Notes: a model not told the origin generated them from the sequence alone. 64,000 nucleotides of DNA from Pegea sp. RAD2-039 (GCA_034620365.1 JAQGEQ010000139.1:1-64000); one strand, 5' to 3'; shown: positions 1 to 14,412, numbered from the stretch's first letter. Program-made: numbers and translations.

Positions 1-2362
1 AATAAATATTTGTAATTAAAAGCATTTTGTTTGTAATATTGCTGACTTTATATTTCAAATTGAATTGTTTAATGACAAAAAACTCATCATATTATGAAAT
101 TTAATAATTAAAGTTTAAATTTATGTTTTTTTTAATATTTTATCTCATAACACCTGAGGCTACCAAACAATTTGGAAAAAGCTAAGAAATCTTTCCTTAC
201 AATTATAAATATTGAAAAGCATTAAAAAACTTAGATTATAGATAAGTTTTAAAAAGCTTTTATAAGATATTTCTATAATTCATAAGCTAAAAAATTTAGA
301 TAAGAAAATTTGTTATCAGTTTAAATGTAGTGCTTTTAAAAGTAAAACAAATTTACTGATAACTAAATGTAGTTTATTATACTTTCAAACAAGTTCTTCA
401 GATCTTGTTCAAACTTGTGCTTGATCAATTAGTTTGTAAGTAAATAGATTAGTTTTCAGAGGATATTTCTATTAACTTTTTTTAACACAAATAAACAATA
501 GCATCAAACAAAGCCGAAACTGCTGATAAAGTTAGAAATTAAATGACTAGTAAGCAGATACACAAATAAACAATTTCAGGAAGTTTCTAATTAAGTTCTA
601 TATTACTAAAATACAAAATATGATTATTGATTGAAAATAAAATATGTTTAGATATGATCAGATGAAAATAGAACTTAAATGCTTACAAGACTTACACAAC
701 ATAATCAAATTGTTTTCATTTGTTATTTTGCTTTATCAAATGGTCTAATGAAGGTTTATAAATTGTCAAGAAAGATAGAAATGTGCTTTTACATTCCTAT
801 ATATTAAAAAGAAGGTTTAATGACAAAATTCCTTAAAAAATTCATAAGGCGCAAAGAGAAGAATTTTATTTGACTGTAATGTAAGTTGAAGTTACGACAA
901 TCACTCAATTAAGATTGATTTGATAAGTTGTTCTTTTTTATCTTCAGTTCAGCTTTAAAAAGATAATTTTGATAACAAATATTAAATTAGATTTTAATTT
1001 CTTCTTTTACTACCAATCAAAGTATTTAGAAATTCAATTAAAATAATCAGCTTTGCAAAGTACTTTAAAAAAACAACAAAAAGTAAATAATGACTTAATT
1101 AAGCTCATTAATGTTGCATTTATTCAAAATAGCAAAATGAAGGTTTATTTAGAATATTTCGATGATAAAACAAAAACTAACCAGCAGAACCACCAGAAAC
1201 CAATTGTTGAAGCATCTTTTTGTAGGTTACTTGTGGATTAGTTTTAGCTTCTTTGGTGTTTGTATTCATTTTTGAAAACTAGCAATATACTTATATTTAT
1301 TAATTTCTTTAAACAAATGATTGCAATTAATGGTTTTGAATTAAAATCATAATATTCAATTTCTACTGGTTATACTACAAATTTGTAGGTAAATACATCA
1401 AATGGAAATTTAATGGCTATTTTTAAAGTAAACAATTACAGAAAAACGAGTTTTTTTTATAATTTACATATTAAACATTAAAGGAATGTTGATTATAGCT
1501 CCAAGAAGCATTTAATATAAAAATAAAACATTTTAAAGAATACAGTTCTTTGAGTTGAAGAAAACATTTAGTAAGATGAGTTACTTTGCATACTAGATAT
1601 CTTTTGAGCTTCAGTAAGATTTGGTTTTAAAAAGGTTTTTAATGGTTAAAATCAAACTCAAATATGGTTGATAAACAAACAAATAAAAATTTCTATAAAG
1701 ATAGTTAATTATTGCTACAAACTTTCAACAAACTTTAATCTCAAATACAACATTAAAATATTTTAAATTGTTTTAAATTAACAAAATGAAAACTTGTTTA
1801 GTAATTATATTTTTATAGAACTACAACAGATTTATATTAAGTTATTAGGGTAAATTTTAAGATGAATAAATGAAAGTAATTCAAAAGAAAAAAGAAATAT
1901 TTGGTGAACTATAAAATAGTGCCTTGTTTATATTTTCCAAATAATACCCAGAAATACTTTGATTGATCAATCACAAACATCATATAAATATAAAAACACT
2001 TTGATTACCAATAACATAAATTTAGTCATTATTTCTCTGTAGTCAAAATGTTTTATATTTACTTTAAAAGCCTTATCTGTATCCAAATTTGAATATAATT
2101 CAATCAATTTAAACAAATAAACTTTTGCTTATAAATTATGAATGATAAGTTACTAATTAGTCATATTATAAATATAATAGAAAGTTTGAAGATTGAAAAG
2201 CATATGTCAAAGAAGCAGAACAGCTTATAATCTACATGTATCAAACAAAAAATTAAAAGAAAAGTAAACCTGAATAATGTTGAAAATTCAATTAAAAAAA
2301 GAAAACTTAATGAAAAAAAAAACAATAAAATGAATATCATAATTTTGCACAAGTAGATAGAA
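1..2362. other. AT-rich intergenic DNA, no gene seen
   Basis: No open frame here has recognisable protein character or plausible splice structure. The longest frames (about 60 codons) are low-complexity Lys/Asn/Phe-rich translations expected by chance in such AT-rich DNA. It lies 3' of the minus-strand pyroglutamyl peptidase gene, so its right end probably carries that gene's 3' UTR, although I see no canonical AATAAA on the minus strand close to the stop codon. Confidence 0.6.
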
Positions 2363-2989
2363 TTATATGACTTTTTTATCCTTCAGTTGAGACAGTATAG
2401 CTTGAATGACTTTTCTAAGTTGATAAGCTAATTCTTTGGAGGTAAAAGGCTCATTTAAAGGAGGCACATGTATAAAAGCACAGCTCAATGGTTTGTTCTG
2501 ACTCTTCTGTAGCGCCATAGTGGTACAGTAAATATAATCACATAAAAAATTTCCAGCATTACAAGATACTTTTGTAGTAATATTTTTAGACTTCAAAATT
2601 GGTGATCCCATAATTTCTTCCATATCAATGATAGACTTGAAAATCTCATCTGAAGATTCCACAGATTTACAATTGTTATCATCTGGACATTTTCCTTTAT
2701 TATCCAGAATATAATATCCAGAACAATTAGCAAATTGTTCCAAAGTCAGACAATGAGCCTCACAAGATAATCCAACATGAACAATAAGCTTAGGATCATA
2801 ATCATTTAAAAGATTTGGGATCGTTTCATCAACATAATCATATTCAACATTGATTTCTTTGGTAATTAATGTTGAATTTTTTACACCAAGTCCAATTTGT
2901 TTTAATTCTTTAACTGCTTCAGAGCTAGAATTAATTTCATTACTCATAAAAGGTCCAAAACCTGTTACTAAAACAACCAAATTTTCCAT
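2363..2989 (-). CDS. PGPEP1: Pyroglutamyl-peptidase I (peptidase family C15)
   Basis: Cytosolic cysteine peptidase that removes N-terminal pyroglutamate from peptides. It is a single exon of 208 residues, close to the human enzyme (209). The N-terminal VTGFGPF signature is at residues 8-14. The family catalytic triad is in place: Glu84 in HCLTLEQF, Cys150 in CNAGNFLCDYIY and His174 in AFIHVPPL. I chose the ATG at 2989 because the frame upstream only offers a TTG, and because the protein then begins MENLVVLVTG as expected. A splice-acceptor-like TTGTTTTAG ends at 3012, 22 nt before the ATG, so a 5' leader may be spliced on. The insert with four cysteines around residues 76-107 (SCEAHC, CPDDNNC) is more Cys-rich than I recall for mammals. 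Identity is seen from motifs; activity is inferred. Confidence 0.93.
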   Translation of the reverse strand: MENLVVLVTGFGPFMSNEINSSSEAVKELKQIGLGVKNSTLITKEINVEYDYVDETIPNLLNDYDPKLIVHVGLSCEAHCLTLEQFANCSGYYILDNKGKCPDDNNCKSVESSDEIFKSIIDMEEIMGSPILKSKNITTKVSCNAGNFLCDYIYCTTMALQKSQNKPLSCAFIHVPPLNEPFTSKELAYQLRKVIQAILSQLKDKKVI

Positions 2990-4239
2990 TCTTACTGGAC
3001 ACAAATTAGATCTAAAACAAATTGAATAAATTTACCAAAAAAAAAACGTTGATATTATACAATATGACAAATAAAGTATATAAATATTCAAATACATGAT
3101 TATAAGTTTACTAGAATATAATTTACATACAAATATATAATAAAAAATCTTATATCATATATACAACATCATATAATTAACATTTATGAATAGAAAAAGT
3201 TAATTGCATGAAATTAAATAGAAAAAAACAATTCAAATATATAACCACAAATGTAACCAAATCATAAATGAAATCAAAAGTTGTTTATTTCAAAGAAAAA
3301 CAATTTATTTCTATAAATATTTTTAAAAACTTTCAATAACAGTTTATCAAAACTAAATCTATTTATAAATTTCAATCATCGCCAGCAAATGAAAACAGTT
3401 ATTTATGAAAATTGAAAATGATGAAAAACTAATTATTATATCTGGAAGTTCCTAAAGTTAAAAATCATTAACTTACTAATTACATCAACAAATTAACTGT
3501 AATAATAATTTAGCCAAAAAGTATCAGAAATCTTTCGGTATGTATCCAATGATGATCAACTGTTACAATAAATAATTGAAAAAAACAAGTAAACGTGCCG
3601 TACGAGATAACATCTGATCCAACAGGTTTTATTAGACACTTAGTAGACAATATGGCTTTTTGGTAAAAGTTAAAAAAAACTATTTGCCAAAAATTATCTT
3701 TGCTTGCTAATAAACTTTGAAAAAGGGCTTAAACTATGTTAAGTCTCTACTTAGTTTAGAGAATTTAAATCTAATCTAATATTCACAAAATTACTTTTTA
3801 AAGTTTTAGAGTAAATGTAAAAAAGGAAAGCTTCTAAATAAGGCTCCTAGACAGGCCTTCTGTCGTCTGTGAGTGATTTTCAGTAAATTTTTGAATATTT
3901 AACAGATTTGAAGATGGAAGTCTTTTCACTGAACCAGGTTTAAAATCAAAGAGTAAGGTAAAAAAGGTCACCATAACCTACGTTTAGTCAATACGCAGCA
4001 ATCGTTGTTTAGCTAAGGTGTTAACGTTTCACAGCCATTCAAAAATAACATTATCAACATCAATTGAAGCCACAACTGCATCATTAAAATATTGGGTAAA
4101 ATTGCACAGTGTACCTTTAGGGTTTGGGATAATCCAAAGTTATCCATCAGAACCAAGACTGCTATGTAGAAATTTGTCTGTCGTACGCTATTATACTTCA
4201 GTAAAATATAAACTATGACTAAAGCTAACGAATATAAAC
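2990..4239. other. Intergenic, no gene seen
   Basis: This is AT-rich sequence upstream of the minus-strand PGPEP1 gene and should contain its promoter, but I recognise no TATA box or other motif. From about 3840 the base composition becomes less AT-rich, leading into the LINE relic, so part of 3840-4240 may be further decayed retrotransposon sequence that I cannot align. Confidence 0.45.
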
Positions 4240-4620
4240 TTAACATTTTTCATTTTTGCTGCTTTTGTCGTATTCTACGTATAAGCTCACAGCAAAAGCT
4301 CTCAAACGAGAAAGTCTTGAGGCGCATTGGCCTGATAACGATGCACGACATGTAAAGCTAGCACAGGCTTCGTTGGTTCGGACACATACGCCGAATGGAA
4401 GACGAACGAATCCTAAAGAATTGTAAGAATTTTTCAAAAGGAAAACTTAAATTGTCCGTCCTTGTCTTCGTTTTAAGAACACGTGAGCGCGATATGAAAT
4501 CACTTAATATTGATACCAGCAAATGGGAATAGATTACATCAGATCACTTTAAATGGAGCTCTTTATTTTGCAAACAACTGAAGGATAAAGAAAAAAACAT
4601 CAATGAAAAGAAAGAATTCA
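4240..4620 (+). mobile_element. LINE relic: C-terminal tail of a non-LTR retrotransposon ORF2
   Basis: Translating the plus strand gives the conserved C-terminal block of the APE-type LINE ORF2 family: HRLRWFGHIRRMEDERIL (about 4365-4420), then RPCLRFKN (about 4455-4480) and, in a shifted frame, MKSLNIDTSKWE followed by a stop and DHFKW (about 4494-4555). In intact elements these occur as one frame, roughly 'LRW.GH..RM.D.R...GRP..R.KD..K.DLK...ID...WE..A.DR..WR'. Frameshifts and stops show it is dead. It is 5'-truncated, with no RT or endonuclease seen nearby, and resembles the larger element at 18.2-20.8 kb. Confidence 0.8.
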
Positions 4621-7600
4621 AACGAATTTCTCGTTCTTTGCATTTCTCTTTGCCTTGTTTTGTTTTTGACAACCTGGAGTGTTTTCATTAAGACCTTTAA
4701 AGCCATATCACTTTCGACTTGATTTAAAAGTTTGAATAATCTACTTAAAAACTATTACTATCTATTGTCATCAACATTTGCTTCCTTTACTTTTGATTTT
4801 AATATAGATTATCTGTAGTAATAATATTATGCAAAATTTTACAAACTAATTTTTCTTTATTATTTAAAGATAATATTAAAATTGTGATTCATCTTTATTA
4901 GTTTCAAATGTAAATTTAGAATCTGATGATCAATAGACTATACTAGTAAAAAACTAGTGAAATAACTAAAGTAAATCAACGACGTACTTCAAAAATTAGA
5001 AATAGTTTTTAACAAAAAGTAGTAAATAAACTTTAATTAATAAAACTGTTGCAACTTTAAAGTTGACAAAAATATTCATATGCTTAAAAAACATTTGTTG
5101 TATATATCATTCAACCACTAAAAGCACTCCGGGTTCTCAGTGTTTTATTATCTGATAACCAAGAATTTAACAGCAAATGAGCTGTGACATGAATAAACAT
5201 TCATAAGAATCAAGTTACATCAGACTTGACATTTTCTAGTTTGTTTGACTCAGGGGTTTTCCGAGTGTTTAAGCATATTATGACCTGAGCTTTTCTTTTG
5301 TCTTCTACCTACTTCTATGTATTTAAAAGAACTTTTTGACTGACAGCAATTTTGTTTGTGTATTCACTTAGGTTTTTTCAACTGTTTTCAGACCTTTTTT
5401 GCAAGTGATGACTAAATAGTTCTGTTAATCTGACGATCTTAAGTATTTTGGTTTCATTAAGCTCGATTAAAGTTTGAATGAAAATTTATTTCGCTAAATC
5501 TTGCAGCAAATGTTTGTTTAGAACTTAAAAGCAGTTTTAATACAAAAGCAAATAGAAAAAATGTGTATTCAAAGTTGAAAAACTATTTATGTTAATTGGA
5601 TAATTACCTAAATAAAATTTCACTGAATTAATTAAAACTTTTATTAAAAAATATTTCATTTCAGAAAGTTTACTATCATACTTATCAAATTTTTACAACT
5701 CATTATGAATCCTTGTCACTGTCACAGAGCTGAAAGTTTTTATTTAAAAAACTTGGTTTTATATTTGATTTATCAAAATAAACTCACGAAAACCAATTGT
5801 ACTAAAGCTTTTTTATTATTTGAACATGTTATAGGCCCTCCAAAAATTTCTTAAAAAATCTAAAAAATGTTTTATTGATCAATATTTAAAGTTTATTTAA
5901 CTCCAGCTTTAAGTTTGAAAAGTGTCAAATATTAGTTTTTGGCAACATAATTTAACAACAAACATTATACTGAGTTTTATTTTGATTTCAGCAAAGTTTA
6001 ATTGAATTCAATTGCTCGCTTAATCTTGACTTTTATACATTCTATTTTCTTATCATAAAAATGTTTCTTAATTTTAATATTCATAAAAAGTATATATATG
6101 AGAATAAATTGGTATAAAATAAGTTTTTTTTGTATAAACTAATGCAATGCTGGAATGTAGGAGAGAAAAAATTAAATAATTAATCAAAGATTGATTTTCA
6201 AATTGGGACGTCTAACCATTTGTTCTATATGTCAATTAACATTCTTGAAAACTTCTAGATGGCTTTTCAACAAAACAGCAATTAATTTATTCTTTTGTAC
6301 GATTTCAGAGTCGAGTTTTCAACTAACTTCTGCTTCATATGCAACTATTGGTATAACCTTATAAGTATTTCCATTTGTTTTCTAATTTTCTATTCTGAAG
6401 ATGTTTTGAAATAAAGTACTCTACATCAAGAGTTATATTTAAATAGTTTTTGTCGGTGGAGCTTTGATACTTTCTATTAGTTTTATAAGTTAGGATAAAG
6501 ATCAGGTTGTATGAAATCAAATATTTACATAACCATACATTTGATAATTGACAAATTCAACTTAATACATGAACTGATTTATATTACTTTATATTATTTG
6601 TGTTGTTTAGCAAACTATCTGAAATATCAAATGGATTCTGTCAGTTTTTCAAAACAACTATTTCAGAGTACTTTAAATTGATGAGAAAGTTAATTTGATT
6701 ATATTTAATAAGATTTATCTGACGGAATAAAAATAGAAATAAATCGATTCTTTTTTAAGGTTGAGTTAAAAAAAATGTTATTTGATGACTAGTAACTGAA
6801 TAAAGGAATAGAAATAAAATAATCAGTTTATATAAAGTTTAAAAACAAACTTTCATAAAAATTTATAAATAAAGAATTAGTAGTTTAAGAAATAAGTATG
6901 TTTTTCGTATTTTGGTTTAGCTTTTGGTAATCTGTTGACATTTGCTTCCATTTACGCTACACATGGAGTAGGAAAGCTAACCCCTACAAACTCACCTCGA
7001 CAATCGTCATGACAACCTTGTCAATCTGAATTTTTTTAAATCTGAAGGTGGCTACTCTTAGCGTCCAATACTTTAGTGCTTAAGTGTCAACTTGAGCATA
7101 ATTGAGAAAGCACTTTTGCTAAATCCTTCAAGTTTACAAATTACTTAACTCAATTGTTTTCCTTTTAAAGATTCATTTACTACCGACCAAAGCGTTGAAG
7201 TTTTTATTTATTTAAGAAAAAAAACTTTGTTTGAATTCGATGTTTTTTAAACTATTCAGTTTAACTAAAGTTTTTGTATTTCTAAACTATTTATAAATTT
7301 CAATTTTTTAATGTCAAGTAAATTTTCAACGTTGTCTTAAGAGAAAAAAACTACTGGATATATTCGTTGGACTGATGATCGTGTTATCATACAACAACAA
7401 AATAATTTTGATGTAATGTGAACATCAATTATCTAGCTGTTGACATTAAGCACAATTACATTACTGCCAGGTTGTTGAAGTACCATAACTGCATATATTT
7501 ATACATTTGCCATTGATCAGCAAGTAACTATTTTCATTTGATCATATATCTTTTAAATAAGAACTTTCTTCATTCAACAAACGGTTTTCTGGTGACGCGT

Positions 7601-9319
7601 TTTTCTGTTTGCTTTGTTGCTCCTGAAATAATTTGTTCGTATTTCTTATCTCTTATTATTTTGGCTACAAGTTACAATTTAGTGATCTAGCTTCTATCAA
7701 TTACAATTTTTCTTCGCTTTTTTAGAACAGAAAAGGTTTGCATAAGCAATTTTTTTTTGTATTGAATTGTTTGTTTAAAGAAAAAAAACGTTAAAATTTG
7801 AATTCAGTTTACTTTTTTCAATATTTTAAGAAATTTTTAGTGAGCATAAAACTAGAAGTTTATTTAAATTTTGTTTTGTTTTTTTACAGTTCGCTTTTTC
7901 ACTCATAACTAAACTCATGTTTTTCTATCAATTTATCGACTTTGATCCTTTTTGTTCTAAATTCTAATTTAATCACTAAATGTGTTTTTAGGATACTTTA
8001 TAAATCAATTTTATAATCTAAAAAAGTCATTGCATCTGATTAGGTACACTTCACTAACCGCACTTGGTTAAGTGTCAGTAATTTTTATTTTGTTTTTCTT
8101 TGTCCTTAACATCAAGGTAGTAAGTGACCAGCACTAATGTTGAAGCTTAGTGGTTTGGATAGTTTTATTTCAATAACAGTTTTTTAATGGAACCTTTTGT
8201 ACAGGACTTCTTATTTGCATATCGTAATTAGTATCTATTTATATTAATATTTGATCGTTGAAAATTTATTAATTTGTTTTAATTTTTATTACAAATAGTC
8301 ATCTAATCTGAAATTACTCATGAATGAAATGTTCCCAAGCTCAAAGCTTCACTCACAAGTTAGTTTGATAAAGAAATTACTGAAATTTGTTTAAAAGATT
8401 ATTGCTTCTAGCTTTTATAAAAATTTCGATGAAAAACTGTAGCAATGATTTGATTGAAGTATAGTAAATAAGTTTTAAGTTTGTTGTTGTCGAATTTTCT
8501 ATCAATACAGTCTTATCTCGAACGGGCTTTAGTTATCAAACATTCAACCCTATTTATAAGGATTCAATCTTTTAAATGCTACCTAAATAAAGGCTTGGTT
8601 TAACACGGGATAGAGAAGACTTATTTGGAATGTTTAACTTTCAGCTATAATTTATAAAATTGTAATTTTTCATGAGAAAATATTATAAATCTAATCTCAT
8701 ATAAGCACCAACTCATGTTGTAAAAATTAAGCTTTTATTCGATTTGGAAATCTAAGTTTACGAATTTCCCTAAAATATTTTCCAATAACCAATTTCTTTT
8801 GATAATTTTGATTAACTTATTGACTAGTAGAAGATTGAAAATAGTCATTGAACCATAGATTGTGGTGGATGTTAATTCAAAAAGAGAGTTCCACAGAAGT
8901 ATTTACAAATTAAAAAGAGCTTAGTAAAGGAGTGAATAGTATTAAAGTGTCTGCTCGGAAAAATAATCCATTGAAGACATGACTTCATAATCTCTGAATT
9001 TCTTTTACATTTGTTTGCATTTTACTTCCATATCTCAAAAAAGGTTTATTTTCACAAACAAAAGCTTGTTGTTTGACGGCCAACTTTGTTAGTATGACGC
9101 TGATAAACCCACAAGTTTGAATTATTTATTTTCAGCAGAAGATTTTAATGAGTAGCTCGATATTTAGTTTCAAAAGATTTATTTCAGATAAATAAATAAT
9201 AAATAAATAGCTACTCAAACAATATTTTTTATTTAATAAAATCTTCTGAAGGTTTTAAATTATAATTCAATCATTCAGTAAATTAAAATTTTATTCATCT
9301 AAGACTTCTTTTTAAATAG
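4621..9319. other. Long AT-rich intergenic region, no gene seen
   Basis: About 4.7 kb with no open frame of 60 codons or more on either strand and no motif I recognise. A slightly less AT-rich patch at 6920-7030 has no readable coding signal. The right end should hold the promoter or 5' UTR of the coiled-coil/SAM gene starting at 9320. Confidence 0.55.
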
Positions 9320-12300
9320 ATGAACTTTTTAACTTCACCTCAAACTCCAAGAAACACTGCCAGAAGAAATATTCAAGGAATTTCAGAGGCTATTCGAGAA
9401 AAAGCTTTCAAATCCACTTCTCCATCCTCTGAAATCAAAGATCAAAAATCGACGGCTCTTAACTCCCGATTTTTGTCTCCTAATTCAAAGAAAAAAGAGG
9501 TGGGTTTAAAAAGAATAAAGTCCTTAACTATATTACGATTAAATAAAATTGAAAAAGTTCACATATTTTTTACACTTTATTATAATATTTAGAAAGTATT
9601 TTTCAATTTATTTCTATTTTTATAATAGTTTTTATATAAGATCATAAAAATTAAATTGTTCTTTAAATGAAGCTCTAATGTTACAGTTAAAGACAAAAGC
9701 ATTAAATAACAAAACTTGATTACAACAAATTGGCTTTTTTTAACTTTGAGTCAAGTATTTTGTTGTTAAAACCTCTTAAGATTTGAAGTAAGTTGAAAGT
9801 CTCTCTATTTCAAAGTATTTGTCTTTTTCAATATAACCAGATAAATTTAATTTTCTTTATTTTGTTGTTAGTTTACTTTCAAGTTCATGTCTTCATGTTA
9901 AATTGATAGATTTTTACAGCTAAACTCATAAGCTACGTGGCATCAGCTACAGATACTGAATTTAAAAGTGATAATTTAAACTATTTTTTTACAAAGATGA
10001 TATTTTAAAGTTTTTTAATTTCTATTTCATGTTGAGACATGATTCTTTTTAAGTATAGTTAGTTTAATCAATATTTTTAGTGATAAAACCAATTCAGTAC
10101 TTATGACGTAATAGTGTGACGTCATCTGGTGCATCGAGTGATTTTTATCGTTATTTTTATAATTAAGTTTTTTAGAAGAATGAAACTGAAATGTTTCTTT
10201 AGAATATTTGAAATAACTTTTAAAATCAATTAATCTTAAAAAATGAAAGTTTGTTTACAGTTTGTAAACATAAAAAAAACTAGTTTTAAGCACATTTTCT
10301 ATAAAAAAGTGTTTACTTAGAATAATTGAAATTAAAATCTTGATATGCTTTTATGAGAAGTTATGTTTTGAAGTATATTTGAAATAAATGATATTTATTC
10401 ATGAAGTTTGTTGGGTTACAGACTTGTAAACTTTTTCAACATTATTTCAAATAATCAATCTTATTCTTAGATTATCTAATCAACTTTGAGTAAATTAAAT
10501 TTCCAGATAGAAACTCTCAAACCATTAACAGTTCAAGAAAGATTACGGAAACTTCTTCCTAGTGAAGCTGATTCAAATGATGAGCAATCTTTATTTGATA
10601 ATCAGGTAGAATCTTCATTTTAAGATGTATTTTTTACATTTGTTTGAAGCTTGAAATACTTTTTGTCAATGTCCAATTAAAATACTGATGTAGCAAATAT
10701 AATCAAAAGAAGAAATTAGAGTTGTTTTATTTTGTAACTATTTCATTTGCTAAACAGAAAGAACTTAATTAAACTTAACTAACTTAATCAAAACTAAATA
10801 AATAGAAAGAAACAAAGATAAAGTGATTATCCAACTTGGAACCTTACAAATATTTTATTAAAACTTTTGATCACACTTTTTTAAATCAAATATTCTTTAT
10901 TTGATTTAAATATTTGTATTTCTAAGAGGAAATATTTTCGTTCGTTTGCTTTGTAGTCATTGGTGGTCGCAAGACCTTTGTTTTTAATATCAATTGTTAC
11001 TTATAAGCTGTTTTTTATCAAATAAAACTTTTAATATAACAGACTTTACTTCTTCTTGTATTGACACAAGCGTTTTAAAAGTTCATTCTTTGGTTGCTTA
11101 TTTTTGGGAACTCAAATTACTCATGGTTTTTTCAACCTTACTTTAATTTATTTTTTAGTATATATATCAGCGAAGCAAATCAGAGATGCCAATAAGGATG
11201 AGAAGCAAGACTCCAAATCCTCACCAAAAGATACAAACCTTGAACAGACATGAAGAAGTAAACTTAGAAAAGAACTAAAACTCGATGATAAAAACTACAA
11301 ATTTTTCAGATTAAATTTCACCAAAATTACAAAAGAAACAACCTCCAGAACCCTCAGTATCCTGACTCGGTGACGAGAAGATGCAAGAGTGCTGTTCCTG
11401 CAGTATTTCATGACAAAGATTGGAATAAAGTTGCTGAATATCCTATCAGCCCAAAAGTGAATGAAGAAGTGCGGAGAGCACTCTTATAATCTTTTATTCT
11501 TTTCAAACAGAATCCACCTCAGTTTCAGATGATCAGGAATCATCCGCTTGCATCACAGCCAGGGATTAATCCTCAAGCAAAACAATCGTCCAATCATAAT
11601 CCTTCATTAGCCACTTATCAAATTGTAGTAAAAGCGCCACCTGGTGGTGGAAAACCAGTTCCAGCAGTCCGTCGATCACTTCATATTGATAGCGGATTCG
11701 ATTCTTCGCGATCAACAGTTGGAAGGAGCCAGGATCAACTACAGAGTTATCAACAAGAAATTGAGAAGATGTCAAAACAAATCTCAGATCGGAGTAAATC
11801 TCAGGAGCAGCTCCTCCAAAAGACTCCTACTGGGAATTACTCACAAACTCCCATCGCGCAATTACGAACGTATCCGAACAACAATCAAGTTGGTCGATGC
11901 ACCACGCCTTCACGACGTCATAAAAAAGATCAGTCTCCCAAATCTGTTCCAAGAAGCTCTCAGCAGAACATAAGTTTTCGAAGAGCGCTCAATCACAATT
12001 CAAGTGATGAAGATTCTCCGCTAAGAGTCGCTGCTGTTACTAATGTCACTCGAGTGACATCTAGTGGTCAGACATCGTTGTCATCGACAACAAAAGTGAC
12101 GGCAAAGAGTGACGATCGAGACAGTGGAACAGTTTTGGAGCATTCAATCTTTGATGATGACTCCTCTGGTGTATGTCCTCATCTAGGAGGAAATGTTTCG
12201 CGATCTCAAACTCCTATTCTTCCTCCTTTACCTCCAGAAGATGATATTAATGTTACAGAAGAAGATTTAAAGATCAACGAGGACTTAAGTGTGATTGCTG

Positions 12301-14412
12301 GATACAAAGGTATCAACTTCCGAAAGTGAAATTGTAGTTGATGTATTCATTCCATTTTAGTTCCTAACTTTATGAAAAAGTCCAAAGAGTTGGCTCCTCA
12401 GAGCTTTGGTAATGTCTCTACCATCGTAAGATCACATGAAAAGAAGATCAAACATAAAGTTAGATGAGTGCTCTTAAATTTCATGTATTTAATAATTATT
12501 TGTAAATATTTTGTAGACGGAAACAAAACATTCTCGTCATCGAGGAAAAGAGAGTGAAAGTAGTGTTGAATCGACTGTCAATACTCATAATTACCACTAC
12601 TCAAAACATAACACCATTAATAGTGGGTGAGAAAATACTTCATATTATGATTGTTCATTCTAAAACTATATCCAATAACAGCTGAGAAGATATTTTATTG
12701 TTTAGTAAGTTTATTAAACTACTAGAATAGTAAAAATAAATTTGGTTTTATAGAAGTTTAAAGAAAGAACATGTCGCTGATTCTTGTGAAACGGAAAGTA
12801 TTGCTTCGTTGACTACTGCCAGTATTTGTAGCAGTGCAGTTAGGAGCAGAAGCAAAAGAGGAAAACACGGATGTAAAAGAAGTATTCAGTTTGGAAGAGG
12901 AGAAAAATGCTCAAAAGAAATAAGGTTTGAATGTTATGAACTCATTTTGTAAGTAATAATAAATTTCATTAAATAATAAATTAATAAATGATAAAAATAA
13001 ACTAAATTTCAAGCTATAAAATCTTCAGATCAATGAACAAGCGTTTGATGAAGTTAGAAGGGCAAGTAACGCAACTTTCTAAGAATCTCACGCTAGTCAG
13101 CAACGAGTTACAACATCAAGTTGCAGCAACAAAGCAAATAGATCAGCTTCATAACGAGATAAAGGAGGTTGGATGATCTTCATCAGTATCATCAACTTTG
13201 CAAGCTCACAGCAATGTTTCTTACAGTTGCGATTACGTCAGAACAACAACCAGCTTCAACAAAAGCTTTCTTCGAAAAAGTCTTCGAAAGATTCCACAAA
13301 GTTCAACAAGTTAAGCAAGCTGTTTTCCGAGCCCCAGCAACCATCAGTGCTTTATATGTTCCTTAAACGTCTTGGCTATGAGGTTTTTTGACTAATTCAA
13401 AAGTGTTTATAGTAATGACTTCAGAATTAGGCTTAGCACATCTGACTAAAATACTGATTATCCTCAAAGTCTTGTTGAATTCAACGAAACAAATTTGTTG
13501 AAATCAAGTTATATTCATTATAAAGCTCTTCATATTAAAACTTAGCTTGATAGGAATATGGTTTATAATACTAGCGATAAAAATCCACAAAAACCGGTTA
13601 GACCAATCTAGAGCTTTAATTAATTTGATCTGTAACATTAGAAAAGGGCAAATATTTTTTGTACTTGGTAATTTAATTTACATGCATCCTTGTTTCCTGA
13701 TAAACATTTGATAAATTGTTCTTCCTGTTTCCATTAAATCAGAATTTTTCTTGAAATTAGAATTCAAAATGAAACGAATGCTTTTACGAGAATTGAAATT
13801 TGAACCACACTGATTGATTAATATTAGCTCTTAAAATTTACTATAAATCGATATTTAAAAGTAAAATAATCCTTCACAAATAATTTTTACATTTATTGTT
13901 TTGTCAAAACTAATTATCTGTTACTTAAACAAAGAAAGGTATTGAAATGTTTTAAAGTTCAAACCTACCTCGGATCTTAATATTTATTTAGTTTAAAATT
14001 TCTTTTAAATAATAGCATTTTAATAAATTTTAATTTTTCTATTTCATCTTTTAATGATTGACGAACAATTTAGTAACAAAAAGTAAAAACAAAAAACTGT
14101 AAAGTTGATATGTGGAAAGTTTTTTATTTTTAGTTAACAATATCAACTCAACAAACCATTTCAATTCTAACAGAGAATTAATTTTCAATTATCACTTGAA
14201 TCTTTACAAATAAAATATTGAAAAACATTTTACTAAAACTTTCTAAACGTTTTCAATCATCTTTTTAGAAATATGTGAAAAATCTACAACAACACAGTAT
14301 AGGCATGTCAGAACTTCCGTATATAGATGATAAACAATTGGAAGCTATTGGAATTCCTTTAGGACCTAGAATCAGAATATTAACAGAAGCAAAAAAATCG
14401 TCTTTTGTTTGA
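9320..14412 (+). CDS. Coiled-coil and C-terminal SAM-domain protein, 11 exons
   Basis: Predicted 702-residue protein, not obvious from single frames because exons are short. Exons: 9320-9499, 10507-10605, 11159-11257, 11310-11456, 11511-12309, 12361-12425, 12517-12626, 12754-12924, 13029-13167, 13227-13382, 14269-14412; all phases agree and the sum is a multiple of three. The first ~550 residues look disordered and are rich in Ser, Arg, Gln and SP/TP sites. Residues ~560-625 form a Leu-rich coiled coil (MNKRLMKLEGQVTQLSKNL, LRLRQNNNQLQQKL). Residues ~640-700 form a SAM domain (YMFLKRLGYEKYV, QLEAIGIPLGPRIRIL). SAM domains usually mediate polymerisation or scaffold binding, so a cytoskeletal or junctional scaffold is plausible. 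I do not recognise the orthologue. The ATG follows TTTTTAAATAG directly, so the true first exon may lie upstream. Introns 3, 4 and 6 are 51-54 nt. Confidence 0.8.
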
